Shown: positions 48,101 through 56,314 of the stretch, one piece after another | How positions within the stretch are numbered: the first letter of the stretch is position 1 | Layout: every line of letters starts with the position of its first letter | DNA from: Couchioplanes caeruleus | GTDB lineage: Bacteria; Actinomycetota; Actinomycetes; Mycobacteriales; Micromonosporaceae | Assembly (NCBI RefSeq): GCF_023499255.1 | Contig: NZ_CP092183.1 | Coordinates: 3,344,501-3,408,500, forward strand | Direction: 5' to 3' | Length of the DNA stretch: 64,000 bases | Notes under the pieces: generated by a model | Databases searched by the model: none | What the model was told of the DNA's origin: nothing | Seen by the model: only the letters and a program-made list of their open reading frames with translations | Made by a program: the position numbers and the translations under genes

Positions 48101-49494
48101 TGCAACGGCTGCTCGCCGCCAAGGCGGCACCGGCGGAACTCCTGCGCGCGATCGGGGCCGCCGACGACGCCCTCGTGAAGGCGATGAGCGAGGCGGGCAC
48201 CCTGACACAGCTCAGCTCCGCCCCACGGGTCCTGTTCTTCCTCACCCAGGACCCGGCGGTCGCGGCCCGGATCCTCGGCGGGCCGTTCCGGTATGCCCCG
48301 GCCGCGCTGGAACGCTTCCTCCAGCGGCTGGAGCCGCTGTCGGCCGACGCCGGACGCAGCGTGATCCGGGCACTCACGGCCGACGACCCCCTGCCGGCCG
48401 AGCTGCTGCTCGCCGCGGCCAGGCAGGTCGGCCCGCTCGACGAAGCGGCCCTGCTGCGGCTGCGGCAGCTGCACGAGGCCGAGCTGCAGCGTGCGGCCGC
48501 CGCCGAGGTGAAGCCGCCTCCGAAGCCCCCGGCCGAGACGCCGCCGCCCGCCGATCCGGTTCAGCCGCCGCCGGAGAAGCCGGCCGAGCAGCCGGCCGAC
48601 AACGCCGCCGACAAGCCTGCCGAGGCACCGGAGAAGCCGTTCGTCATCGAGACGGCCACGCTGGACGAACTCCTGGCCGCACTGGAGAAGAAGGGCTTCA
48701 CCCGCGGCGACCTGCGCCTGTTCATGGGCGCGAACACCAGGCTGTCGGCACCGCTGGCCCGGCGTGTCGCCCGGCTGCTGGAGCGCTTCACGCCCGCCGA
48801 GGTCCGCGAGCTCGGCGAGTTCCTCAGCCGGCACCGCGTACGCCTCAACGACCGGACGGTCGACCTGCTCGACGAGGTTCCCGGCGGCAAACTCGCCGAC
48901 ACGATCGAGCGTATGGAGAACGTCCAGGCCGGCAAGGCGCCGCACCGCGACGAGTGGTCCGAGTCCGACCTCGCCGAGCGGGCGGACGTCACCATCCACC
49001 CGGGTGCTCCACCGCCGTTGGCCCAGTTCGTCGAGACACCCGGCAGCGTCGCCCTGCGCGGTTCGATGCTGAAGGCCGGGCACCCACCCCCGCCCCCCGG
49101 ATACCACGCGCACCACATCATCCCGGAACGGGAGTTCGGGCCCGGCCTCGACTGGATGCGCGAACGGCTCAGGAGCGCGGGCAGCGGCATCAACGAGGCC
49201 GAGAACGGCGTGTTCCTGGCGGGCAGCCGGGCCACGGCGAACCCGGAACTGACCCGGCTGCACAACTCGTACCTGCACGCCGGGCCCCAGGCGGAGTACG
49301 CATACACGCTCACCCGCCGGCTCGGCGACCTGCACGGCCAGGAGTTCATCGCCGAGGTACGCACGATCGCCGAGGAGATGGCCGAGGGCAGGTTCCGGAC
49401 CCTGGAGATCCCGCGCGGGTGGAAGGGCAAGTGGGAGCCCGGGATGAGCGCGCCCGTCGACCCGAAGGTGACTCCCGAGCGGATCGAGGAATGA
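45118..49494 (+). CDS. Large multidomain protein with C-terminal AHH (HNH/EndoVII-type) nuclease domain; candidate injected effector
   Basis: 1458 residues from the GTG at 45118 (preceded by a weak AGAGA site); the open frame extends upstream without coding character. There is no signal peptide. The N-terminal ~700 residues are not recognised (charged, helical). Residues about 714-755 hold a hydrophobic pair (LTIFLLAETVILGGVLIIEL and a following helix), then helical repeats and a Pro/Glu/Ala linker (about 1131-1178). The end contains YHAHHIIPE with AHH at 1331-1333, then NGVFL, RLHNSYLH and a helix, matching the AHH nuclease fold of polymorphic toxins. Lack of a signal peptide and position next to a contractile injection operon make it a likely cargo protein. 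No obvious immunity gene follows; the next gene is a regulator. Confidence 0.75.
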   Translation: MTSDGTDSAQQDRALTFPVRLRGASPAEILAGDAWEDAAHAALSRAFAAARRSLPAGEAVGGGVVLHPPEVAGPDLLPHQVAALRALLERAIRRAARQQRLPIAAVAEPPAARKPARGGHMPAKVAKREDVGAPYRIRQKVVFRLTVRRFFEIRKRFGRSDGGATDPVDPMELYFAQLDETVTAVAWLVEARRKYEFPLLSHDVTAAYGATRKPGEYVWSISGWGQLRKAFAEADKDGKIAAAIPDFSRSGFVEAAPGGAGTVVLPGGWVIFVAMVLPTMALGDVVELKPDRTVEVPVSEAGPLVTQQAFAAVTGADWAATVRALPDYKIPVAVTPFTVRRQVHERALVALLRAYRKTPLGLVVPLSDRIPEELGPTLGPFVAALADPAAPAAARKGPVNGSWPARSVGVHLSPELAADLRMRVLRQANAAFIDAQATELRRILRLENGFWSADRKEAFRAYIIGWDRGRRDPALFVLVLDELRDRGDLDAFFTAVGEMWSTDTYLKRLIVRLVVGSPYADDPRMGAVVAGIEALVHSGERGKYDVDKQEIWLLGDSDKIVRAAGDSADDAAGVVAVVDPYYSEASRVHQPKPEILEKLKEPTRKKVSELIGRMVCNPGERMTREELLQKAMQEAAKEMAPLEEKDLVKVTLRRTVRVLRLERRTEGGVPEVYVHYQPVQKIGDNPWVPAGEVIIGSPTAFEAYLTYYHVQHLEEALTIFLLAETVILGGVLIIELGIATGVQLFFFVSVQLAIYRFTTDAEDRTLQGYLTAALKGELDAVGFKGLSLAVKQVVGFGAGFLVTRELVSEVATKWIVFAFRGGLTAAGIGAMEVTYQFADDLLHYSHCSGWSSPGTYWTRFKHGFVAGLVMEFAVVPLLSPALRPALEKASTALEAAGALRSSGLSYGETIAALLKGSREVEAAIARTVEHDSGAVIAKGFRAKLTEILDAVGREYRSRAYQSLLELYGPELTGAAAEGLERLLRTAGQRQIDGLLQRLLAAKAAPAELLRAIGAADDALVKAMSEAGTLTQLSSAPRVLFFLTQDPAVAARILGGPFRYAPAALERFLQRLEPLSADAGRSVIRALTADDPLPAELLLAAARQVGPLDEAALLRLRQLHEAELQRAAAAEVKPPPKPPAETPPPADPVQPPPEKPAEQPADNAADKPAEAPEKPFVIETATLDELLAALEKKGFTRGDLRLFMGANTRLSAPLARRVARLLERFTPAEVRELGEFLSRHRVRLNDRTVDLLDEVPGGKLADTIERMENVQAGKAPHRDEWSESDLAERADVTIHPGAPPPLAQFVETPGSVALRGSMLKAGHPPPPPGYHAHHIIPEREFGPGLDWMRERLRSAGSGINEAENGVFLAGSRATANPELTRLHNSYLHAGPQAEYAYTLTRRLGDLHGQEFIAEVRTIAEEMAEGRFRTLEIPRGWKGKWEPGMSAPVDPKVTPERIEE

Positions 49495-49558
49495 ACCTCC
49501 CTGATACGTCCAGCTGCTGTCGGACCGAAGACAACACCGGGACACCCGGCCTTCTACC

Positions 49559-50167
49559 GTGATCAGCATGCGAACGGCTGTCCCCTTGGCGGCCAACGGC
49601 ACCGATGTGGTGCCGGTCCTCCGGCGCATCCTGCCGTGCGGGTGGGTCACCCTGGTCGCGCAGGACGACACGACCGGGCTCCGGCACTCCTGCAGGTGGC
49701 CGGGGACGGATGGGCGCGGGCCGGTCGGAGAGGAGGACCCGGCCGGCGCAACGGTGCTGGACTGGCTGCTCGCACACCCGAACCAGCTCGACCCGGTCCG
49801 GCTCGACGCGGCGCTGCTGCTGCCGCTGGGCGCGGACGCCGGGTGGGTGCTGACCCGGGTACGCGGCGAGTTCTCGGAGGCCGAGCTGGACGCCGCCAGC
49901 CTCATCGCACCGGGACTGCGGTTGCGCTGGCGGCTGTGCGCGTACCGTCCCGAGGGCCTGACCACGCGGGAGCTCGACGTCCTGCGCCTGGTGGCGGCCG
50001 GGCTGACCGCGAGCGCGGTGGCCCGGCACTGCCGGATCAGCGCGCGGACCGTGCACAAGCATCTGGAGAACGCCTACGCGAAGCTGGGCTGCCACGACCG
50101 GATCACGGCGGTGCTGATCCTGCGCGATGCCGGTCTGCTCGGCGGCGGCGTGGTCCGGTCCGCCTGA
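49559..50167 (+). CDS. LuxR-type HTH regulator next to the contractile injection operon
   Basis: 202 residues (GTG start; an ATG three codons later is possible). The first ~130 residues show a GAF-like or unassigned sensor region. The C-terminus is a clear LuxR helix-turn-helix: LTTRELDVLRLVAAGLTASA and SARTVHKHLENAYAKLGCHDR. No receiver domain is present. It lies between the AHH-nuclease gene and the convergent end of the injection operon, so it may control either. The stop codon lies inside the loop of a strong hairpin shared with that convergent operon. Confidence 0.85.
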   Translation: MISMRTAVPLAANGTDVVPVLRRILPCGWVTLVAQDDTTGLRHSCRWPGTDGRGPVGEEDPAGATVLDWLLAHPNQLDPVRLDAALLLPLGADAGWVLTRVRGEFSEAELDAASLIAPGLRLRWRLCAYRPEGLTTRELDVLRLVAAGLTASAVARHCRISARTVHKHLENAYAKLGCHDRITAVLILRDAGLLGGGVVRSA

Positions 50168-50180
50168 GGGACCGGACCAC
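50150..50180. terminator. Bidirectional hairpin between the luxR gene and the injection operon
   Basis: A perfect 12-bp stem, GTGGTCCGGTCC (50150-50161) and GGACCGGACCAC (50169-50180), with a 7-base loop that contains the luxR stop codon. The convergent operon ends at 50189. There is no U-tract, as is common for actinobacterial terminators. Confidence 0.65.
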
Positions 50181-50188
50181 GCCCGCGA

Positions 50189-51277
50189 TCAGCTGGTGGC
50201 AACGGTGAACATGCGCAGGGCGCCCAGCGCCCGGCCCTTGCGGTCGCGCTGGACGATGTCGATCGCCTGCAGGGCGCCGGGCCGCTCCTCGTCGGTCTGT
50301 ACCAGCAGCTTGCCGCGCTTGGCGTCCTCGAAGGTCGGCATCCGGTGCCGGTGCGGCCGGTGGTGGCCGCGGTGCGGGAAGTGTGGCCAGTATCCGCCCC
50401 GGATGTCCGGATGGTCGTCGTCGCGGTCGTCGTGCGGCGGCTCGCCGATGTCGTCGACCGACAGTTTGGTGGTGAGCGGACGCTCCGAGACGAAGAGCGG
50501 GAACGGTTCACCCTTGACCAGAACCGACAACTGACCGAGCTCACCCTCACTGCCCTCGGCGGCGATGACGAAGTCGTGGGACAACAGCAGCGCGCGGTCC
50601 CCGGCGCCCAGGCCGGCCCGCAGGTCCACGGGCTCGAACGCCACGAACGTCTCCTCGACGCCGCGCGGGGCGGGCATCACCAGGAACTCCATGATCTGCT
50701 CGGCTCGCAGACTCATCGGCAGCACGGTGATGTTGCGCTGCCCCTGGTGCTGGTCGGTGACCACCGCGAAGTCGTCGGCCTCGAGCAGCTGGCGCCCGTC
50801 GTCGGCGTTGTCGGCGTCGGAGTAGACGTTGGCGACCAGGCACATGTGCCCGTCGCCGTTGAGGGTGGCGTTGAGCTCGGCGTTGGTCGGAATCCACGGA
50901 GCCGACCCGTTGACCAGGCAGGTGACCACGTGAGCGTCGGTCGGCCCGGAACTGCCGGAGCCGGGCGCCACCGAGCCGACCGATCCGCGCAGCCGCTGGA
51001 TGGCCTGGTTGGGGTGGGCGATGCCGATGAACGGGTTCATCACGTACGCGTCGACGTGCACGTCGGTGACCGGCGCCTGACCCTTGTTGGACACCCGGAC
51101 CTTGACCGACGTCTGCGCGCCGACCCGGGTCTGTGTGTCGTTGGGCCCCCCGCTCAACGCGATGCTGAAGTTGTTCCACTGCGGGTTCGCGCCGGTGTAC
51201 GGGCGGGTGCCGTCGTCCTTGGTGGGCGACGAACCGAAGTCGACGCTGAGGTAGAGGTCGCCGGGAATCGGTGGCAT
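50189..51277 (-). CDS. Last gene of the injection operon: unassigned protein with CARDB-like start and His-rich segment
   Basis: 362 residues, RBS GGAGG before the ATG. The N-terminal part (VKVRVSNKGQAPVTDVHVDAYV) looks like a CARDB/Ig-type beta domain; the middle is beta-rich. A short segment around residues 283-315 is very rich in His, Asp and Pro (WPHFPHRGHHRPHRHRM), possibly a metal-binding or flexible loop. As the last gene of the operon, after the tail/wedge genes, it is positioned where fibre or receptor-binding proteins are usually encoded. No family was recognised. Confidence 0.7.
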   Translation of the reverse strand: MPPIPGDLYLSVDFGSSPTKDDGTRPYTGANPQWNNFSIALSGGPNDTQTRVGAQTSVKVRVSNKGQAPVTDVHVDAYVMNPFIGIAHPNQAIQRLRGSVGSVAPGSGSSGPTDAHVVTCLVNGSAPWIPTNAELNATLNGDGHMCLVANVYSDADNADDGRQLLEADDFAVVTDQHQGQRNITVLPMSLRAEQIMEFLVMPAPRGVEETFVAFEPVDLRAGLGAGDRALLLSHDFVIAAEGSEGELGQLSVLVKGEPFPLFVSERPLTTKLSVDDIGEPPHDDRDDDHPDIRGGYWPHFPHRGHHRPHRHRMPTFEDAKRGKLLVQTDEERPGALQAIDIVQRDRKGRALGALRMFTVATS

Positions 51278-51305
51278 TGCTGGCCTCCTGTACGGGGAAT
51301 CCGGC

Positions 51306-51923
51306 TCAGGCGGTGTAGACGACCTGGAATCCGGAGAGGGTGACGGTGTCGCCGGGTCCGGCGCCGTCGAGGGTGGCTAGGACGAAGTACCGGAACTGGA
51401 CGGTGTCGACCAGCGCGTTGTTGGGATCGACGGGCGCGTTGAGGTCGAACGGGTTGGTGTCGCCGGTGACCCGGGCGAGTCGCTCGGCCGGGGCGACGGT
51501 GGACAGCAGGCGGGAGCGCATCAGCGCCACCCGCAACGTCCCGGTGCCGCTGTTCTGGCCCAGGCTGTGGAACGACGCCATCCGGGCGCCGTGGGGCAGC
51601 GACACCGACTGCACCCCGGCGAGGCTGGTGAGGCCTCCGGAGCGGGACGCGAATCCGGACGTGTCCTGCACCCATGCACCGGTTCCGGCGACCGGCGCCA
51701 GGGCCGGGGACAGGGTGAGCGTCTGCTGCACCGGCCCCGGTCCCTGACCGAGCGCCGTCAGCGCCGTGTTCACGTCGGTGACCACGTCGTGCAGCGTGGT
51801 GAGGTCCGCGGCGAGCGCCCGGAACCGGGCGTTGAACCCGTTCGGGCCGCCGGCCTGGACCCGGTCGCGGTTGTCGACGTAGTCGGTGTGCTGGAACGTC
51901 GGGTTGAAGACGACATCAGCCAT
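51306..51923 (-). CDS. Unassigned beta-rich protein of the injection operon (possible fibre or baseplate accessory)
   Basis: 205 residues beginning MADVVFNPTFQHTDYVDN, with a short helical N-terminal part (RFRALAADLTTLHDVVTDVN) and a beta-rich C-terminal domain ending in TLSGFQVVYTA. This N-terminal helix plus C-terminal sandwich layout resembles small tail-fibre or baseplate-attached proteins. Its start overlaps the end of the upstream tail gene by eight bases. Function inferred from position only. Confidence 0.65.
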   Translation of the reverse strand: MADVVFNPTFQHTDYVDNRDRVQAGGPNGFNARFRALAADLTTLHDVVTDVNTALTALGQGPGPVQQTLTLSPALAPVAGTGAWVQDTSGFASRSGGLTSLAGVQSVSLPHGARMASFHSLGQNSGTGTLRVALMRSRLLSTVAPAERLARVTGDTNPFDLNAPVDPNNALVDTVQFRYFVLATLDGAGPGDTVTLSGFQVVYTA

Positions 51924-54900
51924 GCTCGGCGTCCTTTCGGAGTCGGGAGACGGAACGGTGCAGCCGGAACTTCGGGTACGTGTAGTCCGGGTCCACCGAC
52001 GGGCTGCCGGCCAGCTCGACGACGGCCGGGCGGATCGCCCGGGTCAGCACCTCGACGCCGAGCGGATGCAGGGCGTGCACCACATTCATGATCAAGTCGT
52101 ACTGGTCGCGGCTGATCGTCGAACCGGCCGGGACGGTGGGCCGCAGCCGGATCTGCATCGCGTACGGGCCGTTGGCGCCGGCTTCCCGGAACGCCGCCTG
52201 CACCCACACCCGGCCCGCCCGCTGTCCGATCAGCCGTACCTGCGGCAGCGAGGTGGTGGTCACGCCGGCCTCGCCCGGCGTCGGCTCGAGCGAGCCGCTG
52301 GACCAGCTCAGCCGCGTCGTCGCGGACACCGTCGAGGGGTCGGGAACCACCTCCAGGTCGATCGACGCGTCCTCGGGCACGGTGCGCGGGCCGCGGACCT
52401 CGATCAGATCCTCGGCGGCGTGCCGGATCTCGACGGTCGTACCGGACACCGAGACCCACGCGAATCCGGCCGCGTGGGCCCGGGCCGCCAGCGCCCCGAC
52501 GGCCAGGCTCGAATGCCGCAGGGTCAGCGCCCGGCCCTGCGCAGCCAGCGTGAGGGGCGCCCCGGCGGCCACCGGGACCAGTGCGGACACCACGGTGAGC
52601 GCCCCGGGCACCCCGGTCAGGCCGTCCAGCAGCGCCACGAGCCGGCGGGACACCCCGCGCTGCATCCGCCGCGCCGAGGCCGAGGCGTACGTGGCCCGGG
52701 CGTCGGTGACCGTGTCGAGCAGTCCCGGGTCCACCGGGTCACCGGGCGCACCGGCCACCTCCGGCCCGGCGCCCAGCGTGCCGTCGGCGGCGATCGTCGC
52801 GCCGGCGTCCAGCGTGGCCGGGCGCACGTGCACCGCGACCGACGCGGTGCTGGTGAATCCCCGGTGCAGCAGGTCCACGCTGATCACGGTCAGGCCGGGC
52901 AGGACACCGTCGACGGTGGCCGATGCGCCGCCGGCCGTGAGCCGCACGCGGCCCGGCCCGAGCCCGGTCGCCACCGACCAGATCAGCTCGGCGCCCGGCG
53001 GGGGGACCGGGGACGCGGTGAGGGTCAGCGTGCCCCCCACGTCCACCGCAGGTTCCGCACCCTCCGCGGGCGGCGGTGCGGCGACGAGGACCACCGCGCT
53101 ACCGGGCGGGCAGGAGGCGTACACGCCGGCGTCACGGGGCTGGGTGCGGACCCAGGTGAAGCCGGCCTCGTGGGCCCGCGCGGCCAGCGTGCCCGCGTGC
53201 ATCCCGGGGTGGGCGACGATCAGTCCGCGTCCGGCGCAACGGGCGTCGTCCGCGTCCGGCGTCCAGGCCTGCGTCACCTGCAGCCGTCCGGGCACCGGTC
53301 CCACCAGGTCGAGCAGCCGGTCCAGGTCGGCGGCGAGCGGCGGTTGCATCAGATGCGGGTCGCCCGAGGTGACCGGGCCGTAGTCGACGCGGGGATCGTC
53401 GTGGCGCAGCAGCAGCGCCGGATCGATCCGCCGATCGTCGGGATCGCCGTACAGGTCGGCCTCGGTGGTACCGCGCCGCCCGGTGGCGTCGATGCTCTCA
53501 CCCGGACCGAGCGCCGCCGGCACCACCCGGACCAGGGTGTGCCCGCGTGTCACCGCGCTGTCCGCGTCGTCCACGACGATCGGGTCGGTGACCCCGCCGA
53601 TCGTGCCCACCGCCTCGTTGAGCAGCTCGGCCAGCCCGGCCGGGGTGGGCAGCACCCAGCGCCGGAAGATCCGCAGCCGGCGGCGGTAGTGCCCGTCGCT
53701 CTCGCCCAGCACAGGCGCGAACTCGACCCGGGCGACCCGGCTGAGCCGGACCTCGTCGAGCACCGCGCGCAGCCCCCCGGCCCCGGGGCCGATGACCAGC
53801 GGTACGGCGGCGGTGAGCGCGCCCAGTGCGGTGGCGTCGGCGAGGTCGCGCCGGATGCCGTCCACCCACAGCGCCGCCGACGCCTCGGCCCGGTCCACCA
53901 CGAGGGCGAGATGCGTGAACCGGTCGCCCGCAAGGGTCAGGTCGGCGTGCAGCACCAGCTCCCGGGTGTCGTCCGCGACGGTCGCCCGGACGGCCCGGGC
54001 CAGTCCCCGGCCGAATCCGCCGACCTCGACGGTCCAGCCCGGCCCGGTGGCGCCCCGGCGGGACAGGATCCTCGAGTCCGGGGTGGACACGTCCGGTTTG
54101 ACGAAGCACTCGGCGGTGAACGACGCCGTCGCGGGCAGGTCGAAGGCGGGATCGGTGGCGACGGTGGCCGCGCCGGGTCCGGCGAAGGTCAGGGCCGGAC
54201 CGTAGCGGCCCGGCAGGCCCGGGGTCGCGCTGCCGGACAGGACGGCGGGGTGGGCGGTCCGGCCCGGGAAGCGGCCGACGGCGTCCTCTGCGCCGACCGC
54301 CGCTCCGGGCGCGTCGTCCAGGTGGTACAGCGCGATGGTGTCGTCGTCGACCGGGTACGGCAGCGGCGGGAACCGCGGGACGGCCAGGTCCGCGCCGATC
54401 AGGTCCAGCGTCGGCCCGGCCGCGTGGTCGAGCCGGCGCTGAGCCGCGGTCCGGGCGATCTGCCGGCGCAGCGCGTCGCGTTCGGCGCCGAGCACCCACA
54501 GCAGCCGGGCCAGATTGCCGAGCAGCGCGCTGAGCGCCCACTGCTCCGCGGCCGGGCCGGGTGCCGCGACGAACGCGGAGCCGCTGCGGCGGGCCACCGT
54601 GATCCGGGTGAGCCGCGCCGCGCCGGTGGCCGCGGCGGGCACCGGCACCGGCACCGACTCGCCGGCCAGAGTCCCGGCCCGCAGCACGACCGGCACGTCA
54701 GCGCCGCCGCCGGGCAGCGCCGGGTCGGAGACCCGTACCGTCACCCGGGTCTCCCGCTCCAGGTCGCCGAGGGTACGCAGGAGGTACGACGGCACGGGTA
54801 CGGCACCGAACCTGGCCTGATGGTCGGTGAAGTCGTACGCGGCGACATCGGCGGCGGCGGGCGTACCGGCGACCGGGGCCAGGGGCAGCGCCAGCACGTC

Positions 54901-54996
54901 GCCGCCGGCCGCGAACGGCTGGGTCAGCCGCCTCGACATCCGCCCGGTCGCGCCCCGGGCCACCGATTCCAGGTCGGCGCTCAACGGCAGGGTCAT
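51916..54996 (-). CDS. Large LamG-containing tail/wedge protein
   Basis: 1026 residues. The N-terminal ~200 residues contain a helical segment (WALSALLGNLARLLWVLGAE, AGPTLDLIGADLAVPR) in the style of gpI-like phage wedge/tail proteins. Residues about 210-400 form a LamG/concanavalin-like domain (TIALYHLDDAPG, SFTAECFVKPDVST, FTHLALVVDRAEASAALWVDG), suited to glycan binding. A module with 'GTLAARAHEAGFTWV' occurs near residue 610 and again as 'GALAARAHAAGFAWV' near 840, an internal duplication flanking Ig-like strands. The ATG overlaps the baseplate J stop (ATGA). It probably links the baseplate to the target surface. Confidence 0.75.
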   Translation of the reverse strand: MTLPLSADLESVARGATGRMSRRLTQPFAAGGDVLALPLAPVAGTPAAADVAAYDFTDHQARFGAVPVPSYLLRTLGDLERETRVTVRVSDPALPGGGADVPVVLRAGTLAGESVPVPVPAAATGAARLTRITVARRSGSAFVAAPGPAAEQWALSALLGNLARLLWVLGAERDALRRQIARTAAQRRLDHAAGPTLDLIGADLAVPRFPPLPYPVDDDTIALYHLDDAPGAAVGAEDAVGRFPGRTAHPAVLSGSATPGLPGRYGPALTFAGPGAATVATDPAFDLPATASFTAECFVKPDVSTPDSRILSRRGATGPGWTVEVGGFGRGLARAVRATVADDTRELVLHADLTLAGDRFTHLALVVDRAEASAALWVDGIRRDLADATALGALTAAVPLVIGPGAGGLRAVLDEVRLSRVARVEFAPVLGESDGHYRRRLRIFRRWVLPTPAGLAELLNEAVGTIGGVTDPIVVDDADSAVTRGHTLVRVVPAALGPGESIDATGRRGTTEADLYGDPDDRRIDPALLLRHDDPRVDYGPVTSGDPHLMQPPLAADLDRLLDLVGPVPGRLQVTQAWTPDADDARCAGRGLIVAHPGMHAGTLAARAHEAGFTWVRTQPRDAGVYASCPPGSAVVLVAAPPPAEGAEPAVDVGGTLTLTASPVPPPGAELIWSVATGLGPGRVRLTAGGASATVDGVLPGLTVISVDLLHRGFTSTASVAVHVRPATLDAGATIAADGTLGAGPEVAGAPGDPVDPGLLDTVTDARATYASASARRMQRGVSRRLVALLDGLTGVPGALTVVSALVPVAAGAPLTLAAQGRALTLRHSSLAVGALAARAHAAGFAWVSVSGTTVEIRHAAEDLIEVRGPRTVPEDASIDLEVVPDPSTVSATTRLSWSSGSLEPTPGEAGVTTTSLPQVRLIGQRAGRVWVQAAFREAGANGPYAMQIRLRPTVPAGSTISRDQYDLIMNVVHALHPLGVEVLTRAIRPAVVELAGSPSVDPDYTYPKFRLHRSVSRLRKDAEHG

Positions 54997-56309
54997 GGCG
55001 TCACCAGCTCGAGGTCGTGCAACTCGGCGTCGGTGCGGAGGACCGGCAGCTCGGTCGGGCCCATCGTGAGGTTCTGTCCCACCGCGGCGTCCACGGCTGT
55101 GCTGAGGTACGGCACGTCGCCCAGGGTGATCCGCCCGAACGCGGGCGGGTGCCGGCGCAGGTGCAGCCGCTGGACGTCGACCACGCCGGCCACCTCGACG
55201 ATGGTGCGGACCACCCGGCTGTACAGCACGTCACCGCCCAGCCGCAGGTCGCCGAGCCCGGCGGCCAGCGCCTCCCGGATGGCGGTGGACAGCGCCGCCT
55301 GGTCCTGCCCCGGCTCGGTGACGATCCGGGCGCGGACGCCGACGTCGATGTGGTCGGCCTCCACCACGTTGGGGTGCACGCCGGCCGGCCGGACGAGGTC
55401 GATCGCGGCCGACACCCGCTCGAACACGCCGGGTACCGCCCCGGTGGTGGTCCAGGGCCAGCGGAAGTCGTGCGCCACCACGACGTCGAACCGGTACGGC
55501 TCGCCGATCCGCCGTTCCGCGTTGAACAGCCGTTCGGAGAAGAGGAACTCTCCGAAGAAGCTCTGCGACACGTCGACGCCGCCGAGCGGGTCGGCCAGCA
55601 GCACGTCGATCACGCCGTCGACGTCCAGCGCGTTCTGCCGTACCGCCTCGGCGGTCCACAGCGAGCGGGAGATGCCGAGTTGCCGCCCTCGGTAGCTGTC
55701 GTCATCCTCGCGCCCGTCGCCCCCGGTGAGGTCCTGCTGGTTGACGACGGTGAGGTCGGCGGGGCCGAAATCGGCCAGATACACCGCCCGGTACGCCGGG
55801 TCGACGGCCGTGATCGCCCCGGCCGGCACGTTGCCCGCGGCGCCGCGGCGGAAGGCCTGCACGGCCACCGTGGCGACCGGCGCGGCGGCGGTCAGGGCGA
55901 CGACGGCCGCGGTCGCGTACGACTGGCTCTGCCCGGGGGCGAGCAGGATCGTCCCTTCGCCGACCAGGTACGTCCGTCCGGGCAGCCCACCGGTGAGGGT
56001 GAGGGTCACGGTTCCGGTGGCGAACGTGTCACGGCGGCCGAGGCCGACGTCGTCGCCGAGCAGATCGAGGGCGTCGCCGGTCGCGGTGGACACGAAGGCG
56101 CTGTAGTAGTAGTCCTCCAGCCGTTTCCACAGCTCGGCGTCCTCGTGCGCGGTGGCCTCGAGCAGTTTCCGCAGCGGGCTGGTCGAGGTGAGGTCCGGGT
56201 CCAGCCCGAGGGCGGCCCACATCTGCCGGGCGCGGTCCATCGCGTCGCCCAGGATGGCGTCGAACCCCTTGAGGACGAAGCCGTCCCGGGTCACTCCGAA
56301 GTCGCTCAT
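54993..56309 (-). CDS. Baseplate J-like wedge protein
   Basis: 438 residues from the ATG of MSDFGVTRDGFVLKG; the frame is open further upstream but that part is shadow. The family pattern is clear: a helical start (ATAHEDAELWKRLEDYYYSA), ATGDALDLLGDDVGL, a beta domain with VQAFRRGAAGNVPAGAIT, GGDGREDDDSYRGR, and a C-terminal region with PAGVHPNVVEADHIDVGVRA. Baseplate J/gp6-type proteins form the ring of wedges that opens on contraction. It follows the gp25 gene by five bases. Confidence 0.9.
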   Translation of the reverse strand: MSDFGVTRDGFVLKGFDAILGDAMDRARQMWAALGLDPDLTSTSPLRKLLEATAHEDAELWKRLEDYYYSAFVSTATGDALDLLGDDVGLGRRDTFATGTVTLTLTGGLPGRTYLVGEGTILLAPGQSQSYATAAVVALTAAAPVATVAVQAFRRGAAGNVPAGAITAVDPAYRAVYLADFGPADLTVVNQQDLTGGDGREDDDSYRGRQLGISRSLWTAEAVRQNALDVDGVIDVLLADPLGGVDVSQSFFGEFLFSERLFNAERRIGEPYRFDVVVAHDFRWPWTTTGAVPGVFERVSAAIDLVRPAGVHPNVVEADHIDVGVRARIVTEPGQDQAALSTAIREALAAGLGDLRLGGDVLYSRVVRTIVEVAGVVDVQRLHLRRHPPAFGRITLGDVPYLSTAVDAAVGQNLTMGPTELPVLRTDAELHDLELVTP

Positions 56310-56314
56310 CGTCC

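Noticed and set aside
45118..49494. DUF4157-type eCIS effector
   Set aside because: The HExxH-containing DUF4157 marker common in eCIS cargo was looked for and is not visible, so cargo status rests on context and the AHH domain only.
45139..50058. 1639-codon open frame antisense to the AHH-nuclease gene
   Set aside because: Mirror of the coding frame with no domain pattern; the sense strand carries the nuclease motif.
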